Assembly: GCF_000701685.1 (NCBI RefSeq)
Contig: NZ_JNJO01000008.1
Span: forward strand, 44,664-108,663
DNA: 64,000 bases
Direction: 5' to 3'
DNA from: Gemella sanguinis ATCC 700632
GTDB taxonomy: Bacteria; Bacillota; Bacilli; Staphylococcales; Gemellaceae
Below the pieces are notes generated by a model that saw nothing but the letters and a program-made list of their open reading frames with translations, was not told the DNA's origin and ran no database searches. The position numbers and the translations under genes are program-made. Within the stretch, counting starts at the first letter, position 1, and every line of letters starts with the position of its first letter. This document shows positions 55,634 to 64,000 of the stretch, in pieces.

Positions 55634-56599
55634 ATGGGAGAACTACGGACGTTATATCCAGAGATAAGTGAGAACTTCTCTAAAATGTTAAAAGTTGATG
55701 ACGTTCACACTATTTATTATGAGGAAAGTGGTAATCCGAATGGAATACCAGTAGTTTTCTTACATGGAGGTCCTGGTGGAGGTACATCACCAGCTGGTAG
55801 ACGATATTTTGATCCTGAAGCATATCGTATTATTTTATTAGATCAAAGAGGTAGTGGTCAATCGACACCACGAGCTTGTTTGAAAGATAATGATACATGG
55901 CACATTATAGAAGATATTGAAAAAATTCGTAAAGAGTTAAATATCGATAAATGGCTTGTTTTTGGAGGAAGCTGGGGAACTACTTTATCACTTTGTTATG
56001 CTATTAAGCATCCTGAACGTGTTCTTGGTTTAGTACTAAGGGGTATATTCTTAGGGCGCAGAGAAGATATTGAATGGCTATATGAAAAGGGTGGAGTAAG
56101 TGAATTTTTCCCAGAAGCTTTTGCTAGATATACATCTATTATTCCAGAAGAAGAACAACATGATATTATAGGTGCGTATTATAAGCGCTTAACAAGTGAA
56201 AATAAAGAGGTAAGAGAAGAGGCTGCACGTGAGTGGAGTATTTGGGAAGGTAGTGTAGTAACGCTACATCCTAACCCAGATGTTGAAGAGAGTGCAGGAG
56301 AAATCAACTTTGCTATATCAATAGCTACTATTGAATGCCATTTTTGGATGAATGAGATGTTCTGGGGCGGAGAGGATAACTGGCTATTAAATAATGTAGA
56401 TGTTATTAAGGATATTCCTACTTATATAGTACATGGGCGCTATGATGTAGATTGTAGACCAATTGGAGCCTATGAGTTAAGTAAAAAACTGAATAACTGT
56501 GATCTAGATTTTGTTATTGCTGGTCACTCTTCAGCAGAACCTGCAATAGTGGATGCTTTGGTACGTGCAACAGATAGATTTAAAGAAAAACTGAAATAA
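55634..56599 (+). CDS. pip: Proline iminopeptidase, copy 2
   Basis: This 321-residue paralogue of the upstream gene is alike over its whole length, with S113 in GGSWGTTLS, HGGPGGG in place of HGGPGCG, and the same DQRGSG, HGRYDVDCRP and AGHSSAEPA motifs. Substitutions (GGGTSPAGR against CGTAPSCRQ near the oxyanion region; FFPEAF against FHPESF in the cap) may change substrate choice. It arose by tandem duplication including the promoter. AGGAGG is upstream. Confidence 0.92.
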   Translation: MGELRTLYPEISENFSKMLKVDDVHTIYYEESGNPNGIPVVFLHGGPGGGTSPAGRRYFDPEAYRIILLDQRGSGQSTPRACLKDNDTWHIIEDIEKIRKELNIDKWLVFGGSWGTTLSLCYAIKHPERVLGLVLRGIFLGRREDIEWLYEKGGVSEFFPEAFARYTSIIPEEEQHDIIGAYYKRLTSENKEVREEAAREWSIWEGSVVTLHPNPDVEESAGEINFAISIATIECHFWMNEMFWGGEDNWLLNNVDVIKDIPTYIVHGRYDVDCRPIGAYELSKKLNNCDLDFVIAGHSSAEPAIVDALVRATDRFKEKLK

Positions 56600-56642
56600 G
56601 GTAAAAAATAAATTATGAAAAATAACAAAGGAGCAATATAAA

Positions 56643-58436
56643 ATGGCAATTAAAGAAAGAATCGCTAAACTAAGAGAACTTATGGAACGTGATGGAATTG
56701 ATATTTATATGGTACCAACTGCTGACTTCCATAACAGTGAATATGTAGGAGAACACTTTAAAGCTCGTGTATTTATGAGTGGTTTCACAGGGTCAGCTGG
56801 GACACTAGTAGTAACAAAAGATTATGCTGGACTTTGGACAGATGGACGTTACTTCTTACAAGCTGAACAACAATTAGAAGGTTCTGGTATTGAATTATGT
56901 CGTATGTTCAACCCAGGAGTTCCAACAACTACTGAATTTATCGAAAAAAATATTCCTGAAGGAGGAGTATTAGGTTTTGATGGACGTGTTGTAACATTCG
57001 GTGAAGGAAAAACTTTATCAGAAAAACTAAAAGCTAAAAATGCAACTATTAAATACGAAGTTGATTTAGTAGATGAAATTTGGGAAGATAGACCAGAATT
57101 ATCTAAACGTAAAGCATTTTACCTAGATGTTGATTTAGCTGGTGAAACTGCTACTAGCAAATTAGAACGCGTAAGAAAAGAAATGAAAGAAGCAGGAGCT
57201 AATATCCACATCATTACTAGTTTAGATGATACTGGCTGGTTACTAAATATCCGTGGAATGGACGTTGATTTCTTCCCGTTACTATTAAGTTATACAGTAG
57301 TATTTGAAGATCACGTTGATTTATATGTTGACGAATCTAAATTCTCTGATGAAATTAAAGCTAACTTAGCTAAAGATAATGTTGTTATTAAACCATACAA
57401 CCAAATCTATGAAGATATTAAAGGATTTAAATCAGAAGATGTTGTATTAGTAGACCCTGCACGTCTAAACTTTGCTATCTTCAGTAATATTCCAGAAGGT
57501 GTTAAATTAGTTGAAAAACGTAACCCTACTGTATTAATGAAAGCAATTAAAAATGATGTGGAAATTAAAAACATCAAAGAAGCACACGTTAAAGATGGAG
57601 CAGCTCATACTAAATTCATCTATTGGTTAAAAGAATTAGTTAAAAGTGGTGAAATTGCAAATGAAACAGAATTATCTGCATCTGCAAGATTAGAAAAATT
57701 CAGAGAAGAACAAGGTGGATTCATTTGTCCAAGTTTTGACCCAATTTGTGGTCATGGTCCAAATGGAGCAATCGTTCACTACTCTTCAAGCGAAGAAACT
57801 AACCGTGCTCTAACTCCAAACACACTATTCTTAACAGATACTGGGGCAAACTTCAGTCAAGGTTCTACTGATATCACAAGAACAACTGCGTTAGGAGAAA
57901 TTTCAGATAGAATGAAACGTGACTACACTCGTGTATTACAATGTCACTTACGTCTATCAAGATTGAAATTCAAAGAAGGAATTTCTGGTCCAAACGTAGA
58001 CTTATTCGCTCGTGCACCGTTATGGTATGACTATGAAGATTACAACCACGGAACAGGACACGGTGTAGGATTCTTAGGAAATATCCACGAAGGTCCAGCA
58101 GGAATTCACTGGAGTATAGCTCGTTCTGTAGAACCATTTAAAGCTGGTATGGTATTAACTAACGAACCTGGATTATATATTGCAGGATCTCACGGTATCC
58201 GTTTAGAAAACGAAATTTTAGTAAAAGCTACAGTTAAAAATGAATATGGTCAATTCTTAGAATTTGAACCTATTACATATGTTCCTTGGGATTTAGAAGC
58301 AATTGACGTAGACTTACTAACAAGTGAAGATAAATACGAATTAAACAAATATCATAAAGAAGTATATGATATTATTGCGCCTAAATTAACTGAAGAAGAA
58401 AGAGCTTGGTTAAAAGAAGCTACTAGAGAAGTTTAA
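56643..58436 (+). CDS. pepP: Xaa-Pro aminopeptidase, M24B family (long form)
   Basis: This 597-residue aminopeptidase P has two creatinase-like N-terminal domains (about 1-300), a metal-dependent catalytic domain and a C-terminal M24_C extension. Metal-ligand segments are FLTDTGANFSQGSTDITRTT (two Asp), NHGTGHGVGFLGNIHEGP (His), LTNEPGLYI (Glu) and IRLENEILV (Glu). It releases N-terminal residues before proline. It lies 43 bp after the second pip, and a terminator follows. RBS AAAGGAG. Confidence 0.9.
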   Translation: MAIKERIAKLRELMERDGIDIYMVPTADFHNSEYVGEHFKARVFMSGFTGSAGTLVVTKDYAGLWTDGRYFLQAEQQLEGSGIELCRMFNPGVPTTTEFIEKNIPEGGVLGFDGRVVTFGEGKTLSEKLKAKNATIKYEVDLVDEIWEDRPELSKRKAFYLDVDLAGETATSKLERVRKEMKEAGANIHIITSLDDTGWLLNIRGMDVDFFPLLLSYTVVFEDHVDLYVDESKFSDEIKANLAKDNVVIKPYNQIYEDIKGFKSEDVVLVDPARLNFAIFSNIPEGVKLVEKRNPTVLMKAIKNDVEIKNIKEAHVKDGAAHTKFIYWLKELVKSGEIANETELSASARLEKFREEQGGFICPSFDPICGHGPNGAIVHYSSSEETNRALTPNTLFLTDTGANFSQGSTDITRTTALGEISDRMKRDYTRVLQCHLRLSRLKFKEGISGPNVDLFARAPLWYDYEDYNHGTGHGVGFLGNIHEGPAGIHWSIARSVEPFKAGMVLTNEPGLYIAGSHGIRLENEILVKATVKNEYGQFLEFEPITYVPWDLEAIDVDLLTSEDKYELNKYHKEVYDIIAPKLTEEERAWLKEATREV

Positions 58437-58446
58437 TAGTAGGTCA

Positions 58447-58487
58447 AATAAGGCTTTGGGGTATTGTTCTCAAAGCCTTATTAAAAT
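58447..58487 (+). terminator. Terminator of pepP
   Basis: AATAAGGCTTTG(GG) pairs with (TC)AAAGCCTTATT across a ~9-base loop, followed by AAAAT (weak U-tract). Confidence 0.7.
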
Positions 58488-58516
58488 AAATTAATATTGA
58501 AATATAGGAGATAAAC

Positions 58517-59746
58517 ATGGGATTAGATAAAAAATTAGATAACTATGCAAAATTAATAGCTAAAGTAGGGCTGAACGTACAAAAAGATCAACCAGTATTG
58601 GTTAGAGCTACTACTGATACTAGAAATTTTGTAGTGAAAGTAGTAAAAGCATGTTATGAACTTGGTGCTAGTAAAGTGGAAGTAGAATGGCGTGATCAAG
58701 AATTAACAAAATTAAATTTAACTTATCAAAGTGAAGAAAGTTTAAGTAACGTAAGCCAATGGTATGTTGACCACTACCAAGAAACTTTAGAAAACGGTGC
58801 AGCTTTCTTATCAATTATTGGAGACGATCCTGATGGATTAGCAGGTGTTGATAGTAATAAAATGAAAGCATCTTTAGTTGGGCGCTCTAAAGCTTTAAGA
58901 AATTACATGAAATCTATAATGAGTGATGAGTGTCCATGGTCAGTAGTTGCAGCTTCAACTGTTGGATGGGCCAAACGCCTATTCCCTGAATTAGATGATG
59001 AAGCAGCATACTTACGTCTATGGGATGAAATTTTAAGTGCTTGTCGTGCTGATGGAGATGATCCAGTTGCAGCTTGGGAAGAACATATTAGTGTTTTAGA
59101 TGCTAAAGGAAAATTCTTAATAGAAAGTAATCTTGAAAAATTACATATTACAAATGACTTAGGAACAGATCTTATTGTAGGTTTACCTGAAGGTCATATT
59201 TGGCAAAGTGCAGGAAGTTATGCTAAAAAAGCAGGTCGTTTTGTAGCTAATATTCCAACGGAAGAAGTATTTACAATGCCTCATAAAGATGTTACAAGCG
59301 GAATAGTTTATAATGCAAAACCATTAAACCATGGTGGAGTGCTAATTGATGATTTCTGGTTGAAATTTGAAAATGGTAAAGTTGTTGATTATGATGCAAA
59401 AAGAGGATATGATGCACTTAAAAATATTTTAGAAACTGATGAAGGTGCTAGAAGTATAGGGGAAATGGCTCTTGTTCCATTTGATTCACCTATTTCTAAT
59501 ACAGGAATCTTATTCCTAGAAACATTATTTGATGAAAATGCAGCTTGTCATATCGCGCTAGGTAAAGCTTATCCAACATGTGTCGAAGGTGGAAGCGAAA
59601 TGTCTGATGAAGAATTAGCGGCAGTGGGTGCTAATGATAGTTTAGTTCACGTAGACTTTATGGTTGGAGAAGGAACTACTAATATAGTTGGTATAACTAA
59701 AGATGGTCGTGAAGTCCAAATATTTAAAGATGGTAACTGGGCATAG
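58517..59746 (+). CDS. Aminopeptidase, M29 family (AmpS/PepS type)
   Basis: This 409-residue cytosolic metallo-aminopeptidase is of the M29 (AmpS/PepS/thermophilic aminopeptidase) family. It has the N-terminal VGLNVQKDQPVLVRATTDTR, YELGASKVEVEWRD, and the conserved late motifs with candidate metal ligands: FVANIPTEEVFTMPHKDVTS (Glu, His), LALGKAYP-like HIALGKAYPT (His) and SLVHVDFMVG (His, Asp). PepS prefers Arg/aromatic N-termini. It is the last gene of the peptidase cluster. RBS AGGAG. Confidence 0.88.
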   Translation: MGLDKKLDNYAKLIAKVGLNVQKDQPVLVRATTDTRNFVVKVVKACYELGASKVEVEWRDQELTKLNLTYQSEESLSNVSQWYVDHYQETLENGAAFLSIIGDDPDGLAGVDSNKMKASLVGRSKALRNYMKSIMSDECPWSVVAASTVGWAKRLFPELDDEAAYLRLWDEILSACRADGDDPVAAWEEHISVLDAKGKFLIESNLEKLHITNDLGTDLIVGLPEGHIWQSAGSYAKKAGRFVANIPTEEVFTMPHKDVTSGIVYNAKPLNHGGVLIDDFWLKFENGKVVDYDAKRGYDALKNILETDEGARSIGEMALVPFDSPISNTGILFLETLFDENAACHIALGKAYPTCVEGGSEMSDEELAAVGANDSLVHVDFMVGEGTTNIVGITKDGREVQIFKDGNWA

Positions 59747-59918
59747 TTTATAAGGGCTGAATCAAATATAATTAATGTTAGAAACTTAGCTAGACAAAAT
59801 TGAGTTTAGTTAAGTTTCTTCGTGTTTATGTAACTTTGTGTTACTGTAATTGGAAATATTTGCGAAAAAATGAATTATATGTGATAATAGTTAGTACAAA
59901 TTATACAGGGGTGATTAA

Positions 59919-60194
59919 ATGCGTTTAGATAAATTCTTAAAAGTTTCACGAATAATAAAAAGAAGAACAGTAGCTAATGAAATTTCGGCTGAAGGACACA
60001 TTGCGATAAACGGAAAGAAAGCAAAGCCGTCTAGTCCTCTTAAAGTCGGAGATGTAATTACTATTTTCTTTGCGAAAAAAGAAGTTGTATATGAAGTGTT
60101 AGAATTAAAAGACAGCACAAAAAAAGAAGATGCAACTAAAATGTTCAAAATAGTGTCGGAAAAAACAAGAGAGGAAGACAATGGCAGAGCATAA
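59919..60194 (+). CDS. rqcP: S4-domain RNA-binding protein RqcP (YabO)
   Basis: RqcP joins RqcH on stalled 50S subunits and supports C-terminal alanine tailing. The 91-residue product starts with the S4 domain [20 protein letters not shown], then [20 protein letters not shown]. Residues of the S4 core match YabO of B. subtilis, which lies upstream of divIC there too. The C-terminus overlaps the divIC start by 14 bp, so the two are co-translated. RBS GGGGTG. Confidence 0.88.
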   Translation: MRLDKFLKVSRIIKRRTVANEISAEGHIAINGKKAKPSSPLKVGDVITIFFAKKEVVYEVLELKDSTKKEDATKMFKIVSEKTREEDNGRA

Positions 60195-60825
60195 TTTAGA
60201 CCCCCAATTCAGGAAGGATGTTCTTAAAGCAAAGGCGAAATACAGAAAGCGTAGAAAGTTCATAATAATAAGTGTTCTTTCTTTATTGCTTGTAGTTACC
60301 TTGGTTCAGACATTTTTCTATATTCGTGAAAAGAAACAAATTAATGCCCAATTAAAAGAACAATCTCAACAAATTGAGAAATTAGAAAAAGAAGCAAAAG
60401 TAAATGATGTAGTAATCGATAAGTTGAAAGATCCTCAGTTTATTACTGATTTAGTAAGACAAGAATATGGACTTAGCTACGGTGGAGAGATAATCTTTAG
60501 TTTACCTCAGCAAGAGAACTTCTTAAAAAATGCTATAGAAGCTATTATGCAAGGTAATATCGAGAAAAAAGATGATGGTAGCGGTCGTATAGATGATAGT
60601 AAATTACCAGGTTCGAATAAAGACTCAAAAGATAAAAAAAATAAAGATGATAAATCAGAAAGTAAATCTGAAAAAACAGATGAAGAATCATCGGATGAGG
60701 AGTCAGAAAATACGTCTGACAAAAAAACTTCAAGTTCAAACAGTAATCGTAACAGTACGAATACTAAAAAGAATTCAAACACTAATAACACCCAATCGAA
60801 TACAAGAAGCAATAATAGAGGTTAG
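60181..60825 (+). CDS. divIC: Septum-formation initiator DivIC (FtsB-like) with long hydrophilic tail
   Basis: DivIC is a bitopic division protein that works with FtsL and DivIB. The 214-residue product has a basic cytosolic N-terminus, one membrane helix (about 27-47), a coiled coil (about 50-80) and the conserved DivIC/FtsB motif [20 protein letters not shown] with the downstream EIIFSLP. A tail of about 85 residues (about 130-214), rich in Lys, Ser, Asp and Asn, follows. Bacillus DivIC has about 125 residues and no such tail. The start overlaps rqcP by 14 bp. RBS is AAGAGAGGAAG. Confidence 0.88.
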   Translation: MAEHNLDPQFRKDVLKAKAKYRKRRKFIIISVLSLLLVVTLVQTFFYIREKKQINAQLKEQSQQIEKLEKEAKVNDVVIDKLKDPQFITDLVRQEYGLSYGGEIIFSLPQQENFLKNAIEAIMQGNIEKKDDGSGRIDDSKLPGSNKDSKDKKNKDDKSESKSEKTDEESSDEESENTSDKKTSSSNSNRNSTNTKKNSNTNNTQSNTRSNNRG

Positions 60826-60970
60826 TAATATCTAATCTCTATTTTTATTATATTGTCTTTTTGATAAATAATTTAAATGATAATAATTATTTGTTAAAAT
60901 ACTCTAAAAGTGTTAATATATAGATAACTAAAAATTTTTAGTAATAAGTTAAATAAAGCCGGAGGGTGTT

Positions 60971-62416
60971 ATGAATAAATACATAGGCGATGCGCTTCAT
61001 ACAGATTTATATCAAATAAATATGGGGTATGTTTATTTTAAAGATGGTATACATGAAAGAAAATCATATTTTGATGTATATTTCAGAAAGATTCCATTTG
61101 GTGGAGGTTATGCTGTATTTGCAGGGTTAGCCAAAATAATAGAGTATGTAAATGACTTTAAATTTACAGATTCTGATATAGAGTATTTACGTACGCTTAA
61201 CTATGATGAAGATTATTTAGATTATTTAAAAAATTTAAAATTCACAGGAAGTATACGTTTGGTTAGAGAAGGTGAAATTGTTTTTGGTAATGAACCGCTA
61301 ATTAGAGTAGAGGCTCCTTTGATTCAAGCGCAATTAATGGAAACTGCAATATTGAATATAGTGAATTATCAAATATTAATTGCTACTAAAGCTGCGCGTA
61401 TTAAACACTTATGTCCAAATGAAGTTTGCATGGAATTTGGTACAAGACGTGCACATGAATTTGATGCCGCTCTTTGGGGAACTCGTGCTGCAATAATAGG
61501 TGGATTTGATGCGACAAGTAATGTGAAAGCTGCAAAACTGTTTGGTATTCCATGTAGTGGAACGCATGCGCACTCATTTGTGCAGGCTTATCAAGATGAA
61601 GAAACGGCATTTAAAAAATATGCCTCAGTTCATAAAGATTGCTACTTCTTAGTGGATACATATGATACTTTACGTTCGGGTATTCCAACAGCAATTAAAG
61701 TTGCTGATGAATTGAAAGATAAAATTAATTTCTTAGGAGTTCGTTTGGATTCGGGCGATATTGCATACCTATCTCAAGAAGCTAGAAAAATGTTAGACGC
61801 TGCTGGTTATCCGGATGCTAAGATTGTTGCATCTAATGATTTAGATGAAGGCACTATAACTCACCTAAAACAACAAGGGGCTAAAATAGACTCTTGGGGA
61901 ATTGGTACTAAGTTAATTACAGCATATGATAATCCAGCATTAGGTGCAGTTTATAAATTGGTATGTTTAGAAGATGACAATGGGGAAATGGTGGATAGAT
62001 TAAAAATATCAGAAAATCCTGCTAAGTTAACTATTCCTGGAGCGAAAAAAGTTTATAGAATCATCAATAAAGATACCGGTAAAGCTGCTGGGGACTATAT
62101 TGCAATGGATGATGAAGATGTGCAAGCGGAACCTACAATAAAATTATTCCATCCAACACATACGTATTTAGAGAAAGAAGTGGTAAACTTTGAAGCTCGT
62201 GATATTCATGTGGATGTATTCAAAGATGGAAAACAAGTTTATGTCGCTCCAACTGTTCAAGAGAGTGCTGAATACTTTAAAGAAAGCAAGGAACTGATAT
62301 GGAGTGAATACAAACGTTTATTAAACCCTGAGTTTTATCCGGTGGACTTAAGTACTAAATGTTGGAAAAATAGAAATAATATAATGAAAAAAATTACAAA
62401 AAAACAGATTGACTAG
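60971..62416 (+). CDS. pncB: Nicotinate phosphoribosyltransferase
   Basis: PncB makes nicotinate mononucleotide from nicotinate and PRPP with ATP, the first step of the Preiss-Handler salvage route. The 481-residue product has [37 protein letters not shown] and [20 protein letters not shown], all conserved in the enzyme. [13 protein letters not shown] holds the segment with the phosphate-binding residues. nadE follows after 8 bp, so both belong to one NAD unit. RBS CCGGAGGGTG. Confidence 0.93.
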   Translation: MNKYIGDALHTDLYQINMGYVYFKDGIHERKSYFDVYFRKIPFGGGYAVFAGLAKIIEYVNDFKFTDSDIEYLRTLNYDEDYLDYLKNLKFTGSIRLVREGEIVFGNEPLIRVEAPLIQAQLMETAILNIVNYQILIATKAARIKHLCPNEVCMEFGTRRAHEFDAALWGTRAAIIGGFDATSNVKAAKLFGIPCSGTHAHSFVQAYQDEETAFKKYASVHKDCYFLVDTYDTLRSGIPTAIKVADELKDKINFLGVRLDSGDIAYLSQEARKMLDAAGYPDAKIVASNDLDEGTITHLKQQGAKIDSWGIGTKLITAYDNPALGAVYKLVCLEDDNGEMVDRLKISENPAKLTIPGAKKVYRIINKDTGKAAGDYIAMDDEDVQAEPTIKLFHPTHTYLEKEVVNFEARDIHVDVFKDGKQVYVAPTVQESAEYFKESKELIWSEYKRLLNPEFYPVDLSTKCWKNRNNIMKKITKKQID

Positions 62417-62424
62417 GTGAAATT

Positions 62425-63246
62425 ATGACATTACAACAAGAGGTAATAAAAAGATTAAGATGTAAACCTGAAATTAATGTAAAAGAAGAAATTAGATTAA
62501 CTATTAATTTCTTAAAAGATTATTTGAAAAAAAATGATTTTCTAGAAACTTTAGTTTTAGGTATATCTGGTGGCCAAGATTCAACTTTATGCGGTAAACT
62601 TTGCCAGATGGCTATAACTGAATTACGAGAAGAAACTGGACGCGATTATAAATTTATAGCTGTTAGATTACCGTACGGAACACAGTTTGATGAAGCAGAT
62701 TGTAACGACGCGCTTAACTTTATACAACCGGATAAAGTATATACTGTTAATATAAAAAATGCTGTAGATGCAAGTGTAGAATCATTAAAAGCAGCAGGTA
62801 TTGCAATTTCAGACTTTGCTAAAGGGAATGAAAAAGCAAGAGAACGAATGAAAGTTCAGTACTCAATTGCCACAATGAATAAAGGTATAGTAGTAGGAAC
62901 AGATCACGCTGCAGAAGCGATTACTGGTTTCTATACAAAATATGGTGATGGTGGTGTAGATATTGTTCCGTTATATAGACTGAATAAAAGACAAGGGAAA
63001 GCATTATTAAAAGAACTAAATTGTCCAGAACATCTTTATTTGAAAAAACCTACGGCAGATTTAGAAGAAGATCGACCAGCTTTAGCTGACGAAGTAGCTC
63101 TTGGAGTGACATATGATAATATAGATGACTACCTTGAAGGGCGAGAGGTGCCAGAAGAAGCTAAGAAAATTATAGAAACTCATTATATAAAATCAGAGCA
63201 TAAAAGAAATATGCCTGTAACTATATTTGATTTTTACAATATATAG
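62425..63246 (+). CDS. nadE: Ammonia-dependent NAD+ synthetase
   Basis: NadE amidates nicotinate adenine dinucleotide to NAD+ using ammonia. The 273-residue product has the P-loop-like [14 protein letters not shown] (SGGxDS, residues 48-53), [34 protein letters not shown] and the C-terminal [10 protein letters not shown]. There is no glutaminase domain, so it is the short ammonia-dependent type. It follows pncB after 8 bp (AGGTG inside the gap); a terminator follows. Confidence 0.95.
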   Translation: MTLQQEVIKRLRCKPEINVKEEIRLTINFLKDYLKKNDFLETLVLGISGGQDSTLCGKLCQMAITELREETGRDYKFIAVRLPYGTQFDEADCNDALNFIQPDKVYTVNIKNAVDASVESLKAAGIAISDFAKGNEKARERMKVQYSIATMNKGIVVGTDHAAEAITGFYTKYGDGGVDIVPLYRLNKRQGKALLKELNCPEHLYLKKPTADLEEDRPALADEVALGVTYDNIDDYLEGREVPEEAKKIIETHYIKSEHKRNMPVTIFDFYNI

Positions 63247-63249
63247 AAG

Positions 63250-63297
63250 AAACAAGTAGAGATAGAATTGTTAAATCCTATCTCTACTTGTTATTTA
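63250..63297 (+). terminator. Terminator of pncB-nadE
   Basis: AACAAGTAGAGATAG pairs with CTATCTCTACTTGTT (15 bp) across a 12-base loop, followed by ATTTAT. Confidence 0.85.
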
Positions 63298-63425
63298 TCG
63301 CTGAATTTCATATGAAAATGAATTGTAAATAAATAGAATTTGCATTAATTATAGAAGAATGCGAACAATGGTAGTTTTATTTTAATAAAATGTTAAGAAG
63401 AACAGCATAAATTTCATGAAATATA

Positions 63426-63454
63426 TTGACAAAACTAATTAGAGATGTTAAAAT
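63426..63454 (+). promoter_or_regulatory. rRNA operon promoter P1
   Basis: TTGACA (63426-63431), 17 bp, TAAAAT (63449-63454). Confidence 0.75.
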
Positions 63455-63537
63455 AATATCAATCTTTCGTTTTGAAAGATATTATCTTATTATTTACCAT
63501 ACTTTTTAAAAAACTTAAAAAAAGTTACAGAAACTTC

Positions 63538-63566
63538 TTGACAAAGAATAAATGAGATGATAGAAT
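63538..63566 (+). promoter_or_regulatory. rRNA operon promoter P2
   Basis: TTGACA (63538-63543), 17 bp, TAGAAT (63561-63566). Confidence 0.8.
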
Positions 63567-63653
63567 AGAAAAAGTCTTCAGGAGAGAAGGCTAAAATTAC
63601 ATTTTTTAAAAACCGAATGTTAAAAATTTTTTAAAAAAACTTTTGAAAAGTTC

Positions 63654-63682
63654 TTGACATTGAATAATAAAAATGTTAAACT
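63654..63682 (+). promoter_or_regulatory. rRNA operon promoter P3
   Basis: TTGACA (63654-63659), 17 bp, TAAACT (63677-63682). The transcript would then carry TGAACATTGAAAACTAAAC, the usual antitermination/processing leader of Firmicute rRNA operons. Confidence 0.85.
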
Positions 63683-63812
63683 ATAAAAGTTGCTAATCGC
63701 AACAAACTTGAACATTGAAAACTAAACGAATTAAGTCAACGTTAATTCCAAAAAAGGACAGTTCTAAAAAGGAACTATAAAACTTTTTAATGAGCTAATC
63801 AAGCTAACAAAT

Positions 63813-64000
63813 TTATTTGGAGAGTTTGATCCTGGCTCAGGACGAACGCTGGCGGCGTGCCTAATACATGCAAGTCGAGCGAAGTTTTTCTGGTGCTTGC
63901 ACTAGAAAAACTTAGCGGCGAACGGGTGAGTAACACGTAAAGAACCTGCCTCATAGACGGGGACAACTATTGGAAACGATAGCTAATACCGGATAACAGC
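63813..64000 (+). rRNA. 16S ribosomal RNA, 5' end (partial)
   Basis: Contains the universal 5' sequence GAGTTTGATCCTGGCTCAG followed by the GACGAACGCTGGCGGCGTGC block and the V1 hypervariable loop (a stem of GTTTTTCT and AGAAAAAC), then GGCGAACGGGTGAGTAACAC. It runs off the window. The V1/V2 sequence agrees with Gemella as I remember it. The mature 5' end is estimated to be a few bases before GGAGAG. Confidence 0.97.

Noticed and set aside
60507..60812. Reverse-strand hydrophobic frames opposite the divIC tail
   Set aside because: They arise from the low-complexity Lys/Ser/Asp codons read in reverse (Leu/Phe/Ser-rich) and have no RBS.

Overview
The window is AT-rich DNA from a low-GC Firmicute. 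The last ~190 bases are the start of a 16S rRNA gene whose V1 region matches Gemella as I remember it. A Gemella (order Bacillales) origin also fits the gene set: an S10-spc-alpha operon in Bacillota order, CoiA/DprA competence genes, LPXTG surface proteins, T-box and yybP-ykoY leaders and RqcP-DivIC. The species cannot be fixed from this fragment.

Layout. 1-3.5 kb: the end of an FtsX/MacB-type ABC permease, then an orphan LytTR response regulator facing a patchwork of tiny ORFs: a Cys-rich 40-codon ORF and small membrane proteins, some apparently broken, separated by a duplicated terminator/promoter cassette. 3.5-11 kb: housekeeping and accessory genes (tadA, an RlmA-type methyltransferase, coiA, dprA, an alpha/beta-hydrolase-like protein, a nitroreductase, a HAD phosphatase, an OsmC-like protein, an MBL-fold hydrolase). 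11.2-25.5 kb: the complete S10-spc-alpha ribosomal operon from rpsJ to rplQ, including secY, adk, infA, rpmJ and rpoA, with a clear promoter, a structured leader and a terminator. 25.5-30.4 kb: an array of three covarying palindromes, then a convergent 1340-residue LPXTG adhesin with eight isopeptide-type repeats.

30.4-34.6 kb: a split ThrE-type exporter (YjjP/YjjB-like), then a P-type ATPase behind a yybP-ykoY (Mn2+) riboswitch that ends in an overlapping terminator. 35.7-43.7 kb: a T-box leader with a probable AUG (Met) specifier upstream of a cyclase-family protein and a MetE-like (YxjG/YxjH) protein, then an oppABCDF peptide importer with its own promoter. This looks like a methionine/peptide acquisition block. 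43.7-50.6 kb: a degenerate D,D-carboxypeptidase-like membrane protein (reverse strand), a HI0933-type flavoprotein and an Fe3+-type ABC importer.

50.6-59.8 kb: a peptide-catabolism cluster with a membrane-anchored hydrolase, Xaa-Pro dipeptidase, POT-family peptide transporter, two tandem proline iminopeptidases, Xaa-Pro aminopeptidase and an M29 aminopeptidase. Together with opp it would import oligopeptides and trim proline-containing ones. 59.9-63.3 kb: rqcP-divIC, then pncB-nadE for NAD synthesis from nicotinate. 63.4-64 kb: three consensus promoters and the start of an rRNA operon.

The observations most worth a second look are the LytTR/Cys-rich peptide locus (2.0-3.5 kb), the covarying palindrome array (25.5-25.83 kb), the Met T-box over the cyclase/MetE-like pair, the degenerate carboxypeptidase homologue and the long hydrophilic tail on DivIC. 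No complete, clearly novel multi-gene system is visible. All statements come from reading the sequence; no database search or folding program was run.
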